NCBI GenBank assembly: GCA_003864495.1
Contig: ML133402.1
Span: 702,614 to 766,613, forward strand
Source of the DNA: Nemopilema nomurai
Taxonomy: Eukaryota; Cnidaria; Scyphozoa; Rhizostomeae; Rhizostomatidae
Reading direction: 5' to 3'
Length of the DNA stretch: 64,000 nucleotides
Made by a program: the position numbers and the translations under genes. Shown one piece after another: positions 48,401-61,914 of the stretch (its first letter is position 1; every line of letters starts with the position of its first letter). The notes under the pieces were generated by a model. It had not been told where the DNA came from and searched no databases. It saw nothing but the letters and a program-made list of their open reading frames with translations.

Positions 48401-51400
48401 AAGGCTGAAGCGAGAACGCGGCTTAAGTTTTAGCACCAAAACGAGTCTAGCATGGAAACGAGGCAAGGACAAAAACGAAGCTAAAACAAAAATGAGGCTG
48501 GGGTTTTTAGCACCAAAACGACTCTGGCATAAAAAAGGAGGCAAGGACGGAAAACAAGGCCAAAAAAAAACGAGGCTGGGGTTTTAGCAATAAAACGAGG
48601 CTAGCATGGAAACGAGGAAGGACGAACGAGCTAAACGGAAACGAGGCTGGTTTTTAGCACAAAAGGAGCTAGCATGGAAACGAACAAAGGATAAAAACGA
48701 GGCTAAACGAAACGAGGCTGGGGTTTTTAGCACCAAAACGAGTTTAGCATGGAAACGAGACAAGGACGAAAACGAGGCTAAATTGAAAACTAGGCTGAAG
48801 TTTTTTGCACCAAAACGAGTTTAGCATGGAAACGAGGCATGGACGAAAAAGAGCTAAAACGAAAACGAGGCTGGGGTTTTTAGCACCAAAAGGAGGCTAG
48901 CATGGAAACGAGGCAAGAACAAAACAAGGCTGAAGCGAGAACGCGGCTCAAGTTTTTAGCACCAAACGAGTCTAGCATGGAAACGAGGCATGGACGAAAA
49001 CGAAGCTAAAACAAAAATGAGGCTAGGGTTTTTAGCACCAAAACGACTCTGGCATGAAAAGGAGGCAAGGACGAAAACGAGGCTAAATTGAAAACGAGGC
49101 TGAAGTTTTTAGCACCAAAACGAGTTTAGCATGGAAACGAGGCATGGACGAAAAAGAGGCTAAAACGAAAACGGGGCTGGGTTTTTAGCACCAAAACGAG
49201 GCTAGCATGGAAACGAGGCAAGGACGAAAACGAAGCAAAAAGAAAATGAGGCTGGGGTTTTTAGCACCAAAACGACTCTGGCATGAAAACGAGGCAAGGA
49301 GGAAAACAAGGCCAAAACCAAAACAAGGCTGGGGTTTTTAGCACTAAAACGAGTCTAGCATGGAAACGAGGCAAGGAAGAAAACGAGGCTAAAGGGAAAA
49401 CGAGGCTGAGGTTTTTAGCACAAAAAGGAGGCTAGCATGGAAAGGAACAAAGGATAAAAACGAGGCTAAAACGAAAACGAGGCTGGGGTTTTTAGCACCA
49501 AAACGAGTTTAGCATGGAAACGAGGCAAGGACGAAAACGAGGCTAAATTGAAAACGAGGCTGAAGTTTTTTGCACCAAATCAAGTTTAGCATGGAAACGA
49601 GGCATGGACGAAAAAGAGACTAAAACGAAAACGAGGCTGGGGTTTTTAGCACCAAAAGGAGGCTAGCATGGAAACGAGGCAAGAACAAAACAAGGCTGAA
49701 GCGAGAACGCGGCTTAAGTTTTTAGCACCAAAACGAGTCTAGCATGGAAACGAGGCAAGGACAAAAACGAAGCTAAAACAAAAATGAGGCTGGGGTTTTT
49801 AGCACCAAAACGACTCTGGCATAAAAAGGAGGCAAGGACGAAAACAAGGCCAAAAAAAAAACGAGGCTGGGGTTTTTAGCAATAAAACGAGGCTAGCATG
49901 GAAACGAGGGAAGGACGAAAACGAAGCTAAAGGGAAAACGTGACTGTGGTTTTTAGCACCAAAACGAGTTTAGCATGGAAACGAGGCAAGGATGAAAACG
50001 AGGCTGAATTGAAAACGAGGCAGAAGTTTATAGCACCAAAACGAGTTTAGCATGGAAACGAGGCATGGACGAAAAAGAGGCTAAAACGAAAACGAGGCTG
50101 CGGTTTTTAGCACCAAAACGAGTCTGGCATGAAAACGAGGCAAGGAGGAAACAAGGCCAAAACAAAAACGAGGCTGGGGTTTTTAGCACCAAAGCGAGTC
50201 TAGCATGGAAACGAGGGAAGGACGAAAACGAGGCTAAAGGGAAAACGTGACTGTGGTTTTTAGCACCAAAACGAGTTTAGCATGGAAACGAGGCATGGAC
50301 GAAAAAGAGGCTAAAACGAAAACGAGGCTAGGGCTTTTAGCACCAAAAAGAGTTAGGCATGGAAACGAGAGAGGGAAAAAAACGAGGATAAAACGAAAAC
50401 GAGTCTGTGGTTTCTAGCACCAAAACGAGTCTAGCATGGAAATGAGGCAAGGAGGAAAACGAGGCTAGAACGAGATTGAGGTTAAGACTTTTAGCACCGA
50501 ATCGCGGCAAGCATGGAAACGAGGCAATGACAAATCGGGGCTTAAACGAAAACGAGATTAGGTCTTTTTAGCACCAACTTGAGGCTAGCATGCAAACGAG
50601 GCTAGGGCGAAACGGGGCTGAAGCGAAAACAAGGATAAGGTTTGAGCACGATGACAAGGCCAGGATGAGACAAGGCGAAAACAAGGATGAGCACGAAAAC
50701 AAGGCCAAAACAAAAACGAGGCTGGGGTTTTTAGCACTAAAACGAGTCTAGCATGGAAACGAGGGAAGGACGAAAACGAGGCTAAAGGGAAACACATGAC
50801 TGTGGTTTTTAGCACCAAAACGAGTTTAGCATGGAAACGAGGCAAGGACGAAAACGAGGTTAATTGAAAACGAGGCTGAAGTTTTTAGCACCAAAACGAG
50901 TTTAGCATGGAAACGAGGCATGGGACGAAAAAGAGGCTAAAACGAAACGAGGCTGGGGTTTTTTAGCACCAAAACGAGTCTAGCATGGAAATGAGGCAAG
51001 GAGGAAAACGAGGCTAGAACGAAATTGAGGTTAAGACTTTTAGCACCGAATCGCGGCAAGCATGGAAACGAGGCAATGACAAAAACGGGGCTTAATCGAA
51101 AACGAGATTAGATCTTTTAGCACCAACTTGAGGCTAGCATGCAAACGAGGCTAGGGCAAAACGGAGCTGAAGCGAAAACAAGGATAAGGTTTTGAGCACG
51201 AAAACAAGGCCAAAACAAAACGAGGCTGGGGTTTCTAGCACTAAAACGAGTCTAGCATGGAAACAAGGGAAGGACGAACGAACGGGCTAAAGGGAAAACG
51301 TGACTGTGGTTTTTAGCACCAAAAACGAGTTTAGCATGGAAACGAGGCAAGGACGAAAACGAGGTTAATTGAAAACGAGGCTGAAGTTTTTAGCACCAAA

Positions 51401-53679
51401 ACGAGTTTAGCATGGAAACGAGGCATGGACGAAAAAGAGGCTAAAACGAAAACGAGGCTGGGGTTTTTAGCACCAAAACGAGTCTGGCATGAAAACGAGG
51501 CAAGGAGGAAAACAAGGCCAAAACAAAAACGAGGCTGGGGTTTTTTAGCACCAAAGCGAGTCTAGCATGGAAACGAGGGAAGGACGAAAACGAGGCTAAA
51601 GGGAAAACGTGACTGTGGTTTTTAGCACCAAAACGAGTTTAGCATGGAAACGAGGCATGGACGAAAAGAGCTAAAACGAAAACGAGGCTAGGGCTTTTAG
51701 CACCAAAAAGAGTTAGGCATGGAAACGAGAGAGGGAAAAAAACGAGGATAAAAACGAAAACGAGTCTGTGGTTTCTAGCACCAAAACGAGTCTAGCATGG
51801 AAATGAGGCAAGGAGGAAACGAGAGCTAGAACGAAATTGAGGTTAAGAATTTTAGCACCGAATCGCGGCAAGCATGTAAACGAGGCAATGACAAAACGGG
51901 GCTTAAACGAAAACGAGATTAGGTCTTTTAGCACCAACTTGAGGCTAGCATGCAAACGAGGCTAGGGCGAAACGGGGCTGAAGCGAAAACAAGGATAAGG
52001 TTTGAGCACGAAAACAAGGCCAAAACAAAAACGAGGTTGGGGTTTTTAGCACTAAAAACGAGTCTAGCATGGAAACGAGGGAAGGACGAAAACGAGGCTA
52101 AAGGAAAACGTGACTGTGGTTTTTAGCACCAAAACGAGTTTAGCATGGAAACGAGGCAAGGAACGAAAAACGAGGTTAATTGAAAACGAGGCTGAAGTTT
52201 TTAGCACCAAAACGAGTTTAGCATGGAAACGAGGCATGGACGAAAAAGAGCTAAAACGAAACGAGGCTGGGTTTTTAGCACCAAAACGAGTCTAGCATGG
52301 AAATGAGGCAAGGAGGAAAACGAGGCTAGAACGAAATTGAGGTTAAGACTTTTAGCACCGAATCGCGGCAAGCATGGAAACGAGGCAATGACAAAAACGG
52401 GCTTAATCGAAAACGAGATTAGATCTTTTAGCACCAACTTGAGGCTAGCATGCAAACGAGGCTAGGGCAAAACGGGGCTGAAGCGAAAACAAGGATAGGT
52501 TTTGAGCACGAAAACAAGGCCAAAACAAAAACGAGGCGGGGTTTTTAGCACTAAAACGAGTCTAGCATGGAAACGAGGGAAGGACGAAAACGAGGCTAAA
52601 GGGAAACGTGACTGTGGTTTTTAGCACCAAAACGAGTTTAGCATGGAAAACAGGCAAGGACGAAAACGAGTTAATTGAAAACGAGGCTGAAGTTTTTAGC
52701 ACCAAAACGAGTTTAGCATGGAAACGAGGCATGGACGAAAAAGAGGCTAAAACGAAAACGAGGCTGGGGTTTTTAGCACCAAAACGAGTCTGGCATGAAA
52801 ACGAGGCAAGGAGGAAAACAAGGCCAAACAAAAACGAGGCTGGGTTTTTAGCACCAAAGCGAGTCTAGCATGGAAACGAGGGAAGACGAAAACGAGGCTA
52901 AAGGGAAAACGTGACTGTGGTTTTTAGCACCAAAACGAGTTTAGCATGGAAACGAGGCATGGACGAAAAAGAGGCTAAAACGAAAACGAGGCTGGGGTTT
53001 TTAGCACCAAAACGAGGCTAGCATGGAAACGAGGCAAGAGCAAAACAAGGCTGAAGCGAGAACGAGGCTCAGTTTGTAGCACCAAAACGAGTCTAGCATG
53101 GAGACGAGGCAAGGACGAAAGCGAAGCAAAAAGAAAATGAGGCTGGGGTTTTTAGCACCAAAACGACTCTGGCATGAAAACGAGGCAAGGAGGAAAACAA
53201 GGCCAAAACCAAAAGGCTGGGGTTTTAGCACTAAAACGAGTCTAGCATGGAAACGAGGCAAGGAAGAAAACGAGGCTAAAGGGAAAACGACGCTGGGGTT
53301 TTTAGCACCAAAACGAGTTTAGCATGGAACGAGGTTAAGGACGAAAACGAGGCTAAATTGAAAACGAGGCTGAAGTTTATAGCACCAAAACGAGTTTAGC
53401 ATGGAAACGAGGCATGGACGAAAAAGAGGCTAAAACGAAAACGAGGCTGGGTTTTTAGCACCAAAACGAGTCTGGCATGAAAACGAGGCAAGGAGGAAAA
53501 CAAGGCCAAAACAAAAACGAGGCTGGGGTTTTTAGCACTAAAACGAGTCTAGCATGGAAACGAGGGAAGGACGAAAACGAGGCTAAAGGGAAAACGTGAC
53601 TGTGGTTTTAGCACCGAAACGAGTTTAGCATGGAAACGAGGCAAGGACGAAAACGAGGTTAATTGAAAACGAGGCTGAA
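45458..53679 (+). repeat. 8.23-kb HOR, copy 1
   Basis: The unit starts at the marker monomer GTCTTTGGAAAC (45458) and ends before the next one at 53680, 8222 bp later. In order it contains two conserved marker blocks (45768 and about 47142), two GAGGCTGAGG variants (48119 and 49405), the 45-bp insertion (50645) and four ~500-bp-type blocks (markers near 50493, 51043, 51855 and 52356). That composition, about 104 full monomers plus four 43-bp and one 45-bp unit, accounts for its length. It differs from copy 2 by scattered one-base indels. Confidence 0.87.
50645..50689 (+). repeat. 45-bp insertion in short monomer, copy 4
   Basis: AGCAC at 50645 and 50690 bound the same 45-bp unit. It lies at the equivalent position in the 8.23-kb HOR to the copy at 58883. 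Confidence 0.85.
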
Positions 53680-53756
53680 GTCTTTGGAAACAAAACGAGT
53701 TTAGCATGGAAACGAGAGAAGGAAGAAAACGAGGCGAAAAGGAAAACGAGACTGTG
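53680..53756 (+). repeat. GTCTTTGGAAAC marker monomer (representative)
   Basis: This 77-bp monomer has GTCTTTGGAAACAAAACGAG in place of the usual GTTTTTAGCACCAAAACGAG start, and GAGAGAAGGAAG in its third part. It occurs nine times, at 11266, 14094, 18930, 22500, 25323, 32904, 45458, 53680 and 61915, which makes it the best single phase marker for HOR periods. Confidence 0.9.
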
Positions 53757-55635
53757 GTTTTTAGCACCAAGACGAGTCTAGCATGGTAACGAGGAAAGGA
53801 CAAAAACGAGGCTAAATTGAAAACGAGTCTAAAGTTTTTAGCACCAAAACGAAACTAGCATGGAAATGGGAAGGACGAAAACGAGGCTAAAATGAAAACA
53901 ACGCAGGGGTTTTAGCACCAAAACGAGTCTAGAATGGAAATAAGGCAAGGAGGAAAACGAGGCTAGAACGAAATTGAGGTTAAGACTTTTAGCACCGAAT
54001 CGCGGCAAGCATGGAAACGAGGCAATGACAAAAACGGGGCTTAAACGAAAACGAGATTAGTTCTTTTAGCACCAACTTGAGGCTAGCATGCAAACGGGGC
54101 AAGAACAAAACGGGGCTGAAGCGAAAACGAGGATAAGGTTTTGAGCACCAAATCGAGGCTAGCATGGAAACGAACAAAGGATAAAAACGAGGCTAAAACG
54201 AAAACGAGGCTGGGTTTTTAGCACAAAAAGGAGGCTAGCATGGAAACGAACAAAGGATAAAAACGAGGCTAAATTGAAAACTAGGCTGAAGTTTTTTGCA
54301 CCAAAACGAGTTTAGCATGGAAACGAGGCATGGACGAAAAAGAGACTAAAACGAAAACGAGGCTGGGGTTTTTAGCACCAAAAGGAGGCTAGCATGGAAA
54401 CGAGGCAAGAACAAAACAAGGCTGAAGCGAGAACGCGGCTCAAGTTTTTAGCACCAAAACGAGTCTAGCATGGAAACGAGGCATGGACGAAAACGAAGCT
54501 AAAACAAAAACGAGGCTGAAGTTTTTAGCACCAAAACGAGTTTAGCATGGAAACGAGGCATGGACGAAAAAGAGGCTAAAACGAAAACGAGGCTGGGGTT
54601 TTTAGCACCAAAACGAGTCTGGCATGAAAACGAGGCAAGGAGGAAAACAAGGCCAAAACAAAAACGAGGCTGGGGTTTTTAGCAACAAAGCGAGTCTAGC
54701 ATGGAAACGAGGGAAGGACGAAAACGAGGCTAAAGGGAAAACGTGACTGTGGTTTTTAGCACCAAAACGAGTTTAGCATGGAAACGAGGCATGGACCAAA
54801 AAGAGGCTAAAACGAAAACGAGGCTGGGGTTTTTAGCACCAAAACGAGGCTAGCATGGAAACGAGGCAAGAGCAAAACAAGGCTGAAGCGAGAACGAGGC
54901 TCAAGTTTGTAGCACCAAAACGAGTCTAGCATGGAGACGAGGCAAGGACGAAAGCGAAGCAAAAAGAAAATGAGGCTGGGGTTTTTAGCACCAAAACGAC
55001 TCTGGCATGAAAACGAGGCAAGGAGGAAAACAAGGCCAAAACCAAAACAAGGCTGGGGTTTTTAGCACTAAAACGAGTCTAGCATGGAAACGAGGCAAGG
55101 AAGAAAACGAGGCGAAAAGGAAAACGAGACTGTGGTTTTTAGCACCAAGACGAGTCTAGCATGGTAACGAGGAAAGGACAAAAACGAGGCTAAATTGAAA
55201 ACGAGGCTAAAGTTTTTAGCACCAAAACGAAACTAGCATGGAAATAGGGAAGGACGAAAACGAGGCTAAAATGAAAACAACGCAGGGGTTTTAGCACCAA
55301 AACGAGTCTAGAATGGAAATAAGGCAAGGAGGAAAACGAGGCTAGAACGAAATTGAGGTTAAGACTTTTAGCACCGAATCGCGGCAAGCATGGAAACGAG
55401 GCAATGACAAAAACGGGGCTTAAACGAAAACGAGATTAGTTCTTTTAGCACCAACTTGAGGCTAGCATGCAAACGGGGCAAGAACAAAACGGGGCTGAAG
55501 CGAAAACGAGGATAAGGTTTTGAGCACCAAATCGAGGCTAGCATGGAAACGAACAAAGGATAAAAACGAGGCTAAAACGAAAACGAGGCTGGGTTTTTAG
55601 CACAAAAAGGAGGCTAGCATGGAAACGAACAAAGG

Positions 55636-55695
55636 ATAAAAAACTAAAACGAAAACGATTTTTAGGCATAACAAGGACGAAAACGAGTTAGCATG
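55636..55695 (+). repeat. Scrambled junction inside 8.23-kb HOR copy 2
   Basis: Homologous text near 47412 and 63880 reads through normal monomers, but here GATAAAAAACTAAAACG passes to CGATTTTTAGGCATAACAAG and then CGAGTTAGCATGG. About one subrepeat is missing and a short out-of-register piece is inserted. Confidence 0.7.
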
Positions 55696-58600
55696 GAAAC
55701 GAGACAAGGACGAAAACGAGGCTAAATTGAAAACTAGGCTGAAGTTTTTTGCACCAAAACGAGTTTAGCATGGAAACGAGGCATGGACGAAAAAGAGACT
55801 AAAACGAAAACGAGGCTGGGGTTTTTAGCACCAAAAGGAGGCTAGCATGGAAACGAGGCAAGAACAAAACAAGGCTGAAGCGAGAACACGGCTCAAGTTT
55901 TTAGCACCAAAACGAGTCTAGCATGGAAACGAGGCATGGACGAAAACGAAGCTAAAACAAAAATGAGGCTAGGGTTTTTAGCACCAAAACGACTCTGGCA
56001 TGAAAAGGAGGCAAGGACGAAAACGAGGCTAAATTGAAAACGAGGCTGAAGTTTTTAGCACCAAAACGAGTTTAGCATGGAAACGAGGCATGGACGAAAA
56101 AGAGGCTAAAACGAAAACGAGGCTGGGGTTTTTAGCACCAAAACGAGGCTAGCATGGAAACGAGGCAAGGACGAAAACGAAGCAAAAAGAAAATGAGGCT
56201 GGGTTTTTAGCACCAAAACGACTCTGGCATGAAAACGAGGCAAGGAGGAAACAAGGCCAAAACCAAAACAAGGCTGGGGTTTTTAGCACTAAAACGAGTC
56301 TAGCATGGAAACGAGGCAAGGAAGAAAACGAGGCTAAAGGGAAAACGAGGCTGAGGTTTTTAGCACAAAAAGGAGGCTAGCATGGAAAGGAACAAAGGAT
56401 AAAAACGAGGCTAAAACGAAAACGAGGCTGGGGTTTTTAGCACCAAAACGAGTTTAGCATGGAAACGAGGCAAGGACGAAAACGAGGCTAAATTGAAAAC
56501 GAGGCTGAAGTTTTTTGCACCAAATCAAGTTTAGCATGGAAACGAGGCATGGACGAAAAAGAGACTAAAACGAAAACGAGGCTGGGGTTTTTAGCACCAA
56601 AAGGAGGCTAGCATGGAAACGAGGCAAGAACAAAACAAGGCTGAAGCGAGAACGCGGCTTAAGTTTTTAGCACCAAAACGAGTCTAGCATGGAAACGAGG
56701 CAAGGACAAAAACGAAGCTAAAACAAAAATGAGGCTGGGGTTTTTAGCACCAAAACGACTCTGGCATAAAAAAGGAGGCAAGGACGAAAACAAGGCCAAA
56801 AAAAAACGAGGCTGGGGTTTTAGCAATAAAACGAGGCTAGCATGGAAACGAGGGAAGGACGAAAACGAAGCTAAAGGGAAAACGAGGCTGGGTTTTTAGC
56901 ACAAAAAGGAGGCTAGCATGGAAACGAACAAAGGATAAAAACGAGGCTAAAACGAAAACGAGGCTGGTTTTTAGCACCAAAACGAGTTTAGCATGGAAAC
57001 GAGACAAGGACGAAAACGAGGCTAAATTGAAAACTAGGCTGAAGTTTTTTGCACCAAAACGAGTTAGCATGGAAACGAGGCATGGACGAAAAAGAGGCTA
57101 AACGAAAACGAGGCTGGGGTTTTTAGCACCAAAAGGAGGCTAGCATGGAAACGAGGCAAGAACAAAACAAGGCTGAAGCGAGAACGCGGCTCAAGTTTTT
57201 AGCACCAAAACGAGTCTAGCATGGAAACGAGGCATGGACGAAAACGAAGCTAAAACAAAAATGAGGCTAGGGTTTTTAGCACCAAAACGACTCTGGCATG
57301 AAAAGGAGGCAAGGACGAAAACGAGGCTAAATTGAAAACGAGGCTGAAGTTTTTAGCACCAAAACGAGTTTAGCATGGAAACGAGGCATGGACGAAAAAG
57401 AGCTAAAACGAAAACGGGGCTGGGGTTTTTAGCACCAAAACGAGGCTAGCATGGAAACGAGGCAAGGACGAAAACGAAGCAAAAAGAAAATGAGGCTGGG
57501 GTTTTTAGCACCAAACGACTCTGGCATGAAAACGAGGCAAGGAGGAAAACAAGGCCAAAACCAAAACAAGGCTGGGGTTTTTAGCACTAAAACGAGTCTA
57601 GCATGGAAACGAGGCAAGGAAGAAAACGAGGCTAAAGGGAAAACGAGGCTGAGGTTTTTAGCACAAAAAGGAGGCTAGCATGGAAAGGAACAAAGGATAA
57701 AAACGAGGCTAAAACGAAAACGAGGCTGGGGTTTTTAGCACCAAAACGAGTTAGCATGGAACGAGGCAAGGACGAAAACGAGGCTAAATTGAAAACGAGG
57801 CTGAAGTTTTTTGCACCAAATCAAGTTTAGCATGGAAACGAGGCATGGACGAAAAGAGACTAAAACGAAAACGAGGCTGGGGTTTTTAGCACCAAAAGGA
57901 GGCTAGCATGGAAACGAGGCAAGAACAAAACAAGGCTGAAGCGAGAACGCGGCTTAAGTTTTTAGCACCAAAACGAGTCTAGCATGGAAACGAGGCAAGG
58001 ACAAAAAACGAAGCTAAAACAAAAATGAGGCTGGGGTTTTTAGCACCAAAACGACTCTGGCATAAAAAAGGAGGCAAGGACGAAAACAAGGCCAAAAAAA
58101 AAACGAGGCTGGGGTTTTTAGCAATAAAACGAGGCTAGCATGGAAACGAGGGAAGGACGAAAACGAAGCTAAAGGGAAAACGTGACTGTGGTTTTTAGCA
58201 CCAAAACGAGTTTAGCATGGAAACGAGGCAAGGATGAAAACGAGGCTGAATTGAAAACGAGGCAGAAGTTTATAGCACCAAAACGAGTTTAGCATGGAAA
58301 CGAGGCATGGACGAAAAGAGGCTAAAACGAAAACGAGGCTGCGGTTTTTAGCACCAAAACGAGTCTGGCATGAAAACGAGGCAAGGAGGAAAACAAGGCC
58401 AAAACAAAAACGAGGCTGGGGTTTTTAGCACCAAAGCGAGTCTAGCATGGAAACGAGGGAAGGACGAAAACGAGGCTAAAGGGAAAACGTGACTGTGGTT
58501 TTAGCACCAAAACGAGTTTAGCATGGAAACGAGGCATGACGAAAAAGAGGCTAAAACGAAAACGAGGCTAGGGCTTTTAGCACCAAAAAGAGTTAGGCAT

Positions 58601-58882
58601 GGAAACGAGAGAGGGAAAAAAACGAGGATAAAACGAAAACGAGTCTGTGGTTTCTAGCACCAAAACGAGTCTAGCATGGAAATGAGGCAAGGAGGAAAAC
58701 GAGGCTAGAACGAGATTGAGGTTAAGACTTTTAGCACCGAATCGCGGCAAGCATGGAAACGAGCAATGACAAATCGGGGCTTAAACGAAAACGAGATTAG
58801 GTCTTTTAGCACCAACTTGAGGCTAGCATGCAAACGAGGCTAGGGCGAAACGGGGCTGAAGCGAAAACAAGGATAAGGTTTG

Positions 58883-58927
58883 AGCACGATGACAAGGCCA
58901 GGATGAGACAAGGCGAAAACAAGGATG
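58883..58927 (+). repeat. 45-bp insertion in short monomer, copy 5
   Basis: AGCAC at 58883 and 58928 bound the unit. It is 8238 bp from copy 4, in step with the 8.23-kb HOR. Confidence 0.85.
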
Positions 58928-61914
58928 AGCACGAAAACAAGGCCAAAACAAAAACGAGGCTGGGGTTTTTAGCACTAAAACGAGTCTAGCATGGAAACGA
59001 GGGAAGGACGAAAACGAGGCTAAAGGGAAAACATGACTGTGGTTTTTAGCACCAAAACGAGTTTAGCATGGAAACGAGGCAAGGACGAAAACGAGGTTAA
59101 TTGAAAACGAGGCTGAAGTTTTTAGCACCAAAACGAGTTTAGCATGGAAACGAGGCATGGACGAAAAAGAGGCTAAAACGAAACGAGGCTGGGGTTTTTA
59201 GCACCAAAACGAGTCTAGCATGGAAATGACAAGGAGGAAAACGAGGCTAGAACGAAATTGAGGTTAAGACTTTTAGCACCGAATCGCGGCAAGCATGGAA
59301 ACGAGGCAATGACAAAAACGGGGCTTAATCGAAAACGAGATTAGATCTTTTAGCACCAACTTGAGGCTAGCATGCAAACGAGGCTAGGGCAAAACGGAGC
59401 TGAAGCGAAAACAAGGATAAGGTTTTGAGCACGAAAACAAGGCCAAAACAAAAACGAGGCTGGGGTTTCTAGCACTAAAACGAGTCTAGCATGGAAACAA
59501 GGGAAGGACGAAAACGAGGCTAAAGGGAAAACGTGACTGTGGTTTTTAGCACCAAAACGAGTTTAGCATGGAAACGAGGCAAGGACGAAAACGAGGTTAA
59601 TTGAAAACGAGGCTGAAGTTTTTAGCACCAAAACGAGTTTAGCATGGAAACGAGGCATGGACGAAAAAGAGGCTAAAACGAAAACGAGGCTGGGGTTTTT
59701 AGCACCAAAACGAGTCTGGCATGAAAACGAGCAAGGAGGAAAACAAGGCCAAAACAAAAACGAGGCTGGGGTTTTTAGCACCAAAGCGAGTCTAGCATGG
59801 AAACGAGGGAAGGACGAAAACGAGGCTAAAGGGAAAACGTGACTGTGGTTTTTAGCACCAAAACGAGTTTAGCATGGAAACGAGGCATGGACGAAAAAGA
59901 GCCTAAAACGAAAACGAGGCTAGGGCTTTTAGCACCAAAAAGAGTTAGGCATGGAAACGAGAGAGGGAAAAAAACGAGGATAAAACGAAAACGAGTCTGT
60001 GGTTTCTAGCACCAAAACGAGTCTAGCATGGAAATGAGGCAAGGAGGAAAACGAGGCTAGAACGAAATTGAGGTTAAGAATTTTAGCACCGAATCGCGGC
60101 AAGCATGTAAACGAGGCAATGACAAAACGGGGCTTAAACGAAAAACGAGATTAGGTCTTTAGCACCAACTTGAGGCTAGCATGCAAACGAGGCTAGGGCG
60201 AAACGGGGCTGAAGCGAAAACAAGGATAAGGTTTTGAGCACGAAAACAAGCCAAAACAAAAACGAGGTTGGGTTTTTAGCACTAAAACGAGTCTAGCATG
60301 GAAACGAGGGAAGGACGAAAACGAGGCTAAAGGGAAAACGTGACTGTGGTTTTTAGCACCAAAACGAGTTTAGCATGGAAACGAGGCAAGGACGAAAACG
60401 AGGTTAATTGAAAACGAGGCTGAAGTTTTTAGCACCAAAACGAGTTTAGCATGGAAACGAGGCATGGACGAAAAAGAGGCTAAAACGAAACGAGGCTGGG
60501 GTTTTTAGCACCAAAACGAGTCTAGCATGGAAATGAGGCAAGGAAAACGAGGCTAGAACGAAATTGAGGTTAAGACTTTTAGCACCGAATCGCGGCAAGC
60601 ATGGAAACGAGGCAATGACAAAAACGGGGCTTAATCGAAAACGAGATTAGATCTTTTAGCACCAACTTGAGGCTAGCATGCAAACGAGGCTAGGGCAAAA
60701 CGGGGCTGAAGCGAAACAAGGATAAGGTTTTGAGCACGAAAACAAGGCCAAAACAAAAACGAGGCTGGGTTTTAGCACTAAAACGAGTCTAGCATGGAAA
60801 CGAGGGAAGGACGAAAACGAGGCTAAAGGGAAAACGTGACTGTGGTTTTTAGCACCAAAACGAGTTTAGCATGGAAACAAGGCAAGGACGAAAACGAGGT
60901 TAATTGAAAACGAGGCTGAAGTTTTTAGCACCAAAACGAGTTTAGCATGGAAACGAGGCATGGACGAAAAAGAGGCTAAAACGAAAACGAGGCTGGGGTT
61001 TTTAGCACCAAAACGAGTCTGGCATGAAAACGAGCAAGGAGGAAAACAAGGCCAAAACAAAAACGAGGCTGGGGTTTTTAGCACCAAAGCGAGTCTAGCA
61101 TGGAAACGAGGGAAGGACGAAAACGAGGCTAAAGGGAAAACGTGACTGTGGTTTTAGCACCAAAACGAGTTTAGCATGGAAACGAGGCATGGACGAAAAA
61201 GAGGCTAAAACGAAAACGAGGCTGGGGTTTTTTAGCACCAAAACGAGGCTAGCATGGAAACGAGGCAAGAGCAAAACAAGGCTGAAGCGAGAACGAGGCT
61301 CAAGTTTGTAGCACCAAAACGAGTCTAGCATGGAGACGAGGCAAGGACGAAAGCGAAGCAAAAAGAAAATGAGGCTGGGGTTTTTAGCACCAAAACGACT
61401 CTGGCATGAAAACGAGGCAAGGAGGAAAACAAGGCCAAAACCAAAACAAGGCTGGGGTTTTTAGCACTAAAACGAGTCTAGCATGGAAACGAGGCAAGGA
61501 AGAAAACGAGGCTAAAGGGAAAACGACGCTGGGGTTTTTAGCACCAAAACGAGTTTAGCATGGAAACGAGTTAAGGACGAAAACGAGGCTAAATTGAAAA
61601 CGAGGCTGAAGTTTATAGCACCAAACGAGTTTAGCATGGAAACGAGGCATGGACGAAAAAGAGGCTAAAACGAAAACGAGGCTGGGGTTTTTAGCACCAA
61701 AACGAGTCTGGCATGAAAACGAGGCAAGGAGGAAAACAAGGCCAAAACAAAAACGAGGCTGGGGTTTTTAGCACTAAAACGAGTCTAGCATGGAAACGAG
61801 GGAAGGACGAAAACGAGGCTAAAGGGAAAACGTGACTGTGGTTTTAGCACCGAAACGAGTTTAGCATGGAAACGAGGCAAGACGAAAACGAGGTTAATTG
61901 AAAACGAGGCTGAA

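Larger units (their letters stand above)
53680..61914 (+). repeat. 8.23-kb HOR, copy 2
   Basis: It is 8235 bp from GTCTTTGGAAAC at 53680 to 61915 and follows copy 1 variant by variant: marker blocks at 53989 and 55368, GAGGCTGAGG at 56349 and 57650, the 45-bp insertion at 58883, and blocks near 58735, 59277, 60085 and 60583. Private features are the scrambled junction at 55636-55695 and small indels. Confidence 0.88.
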
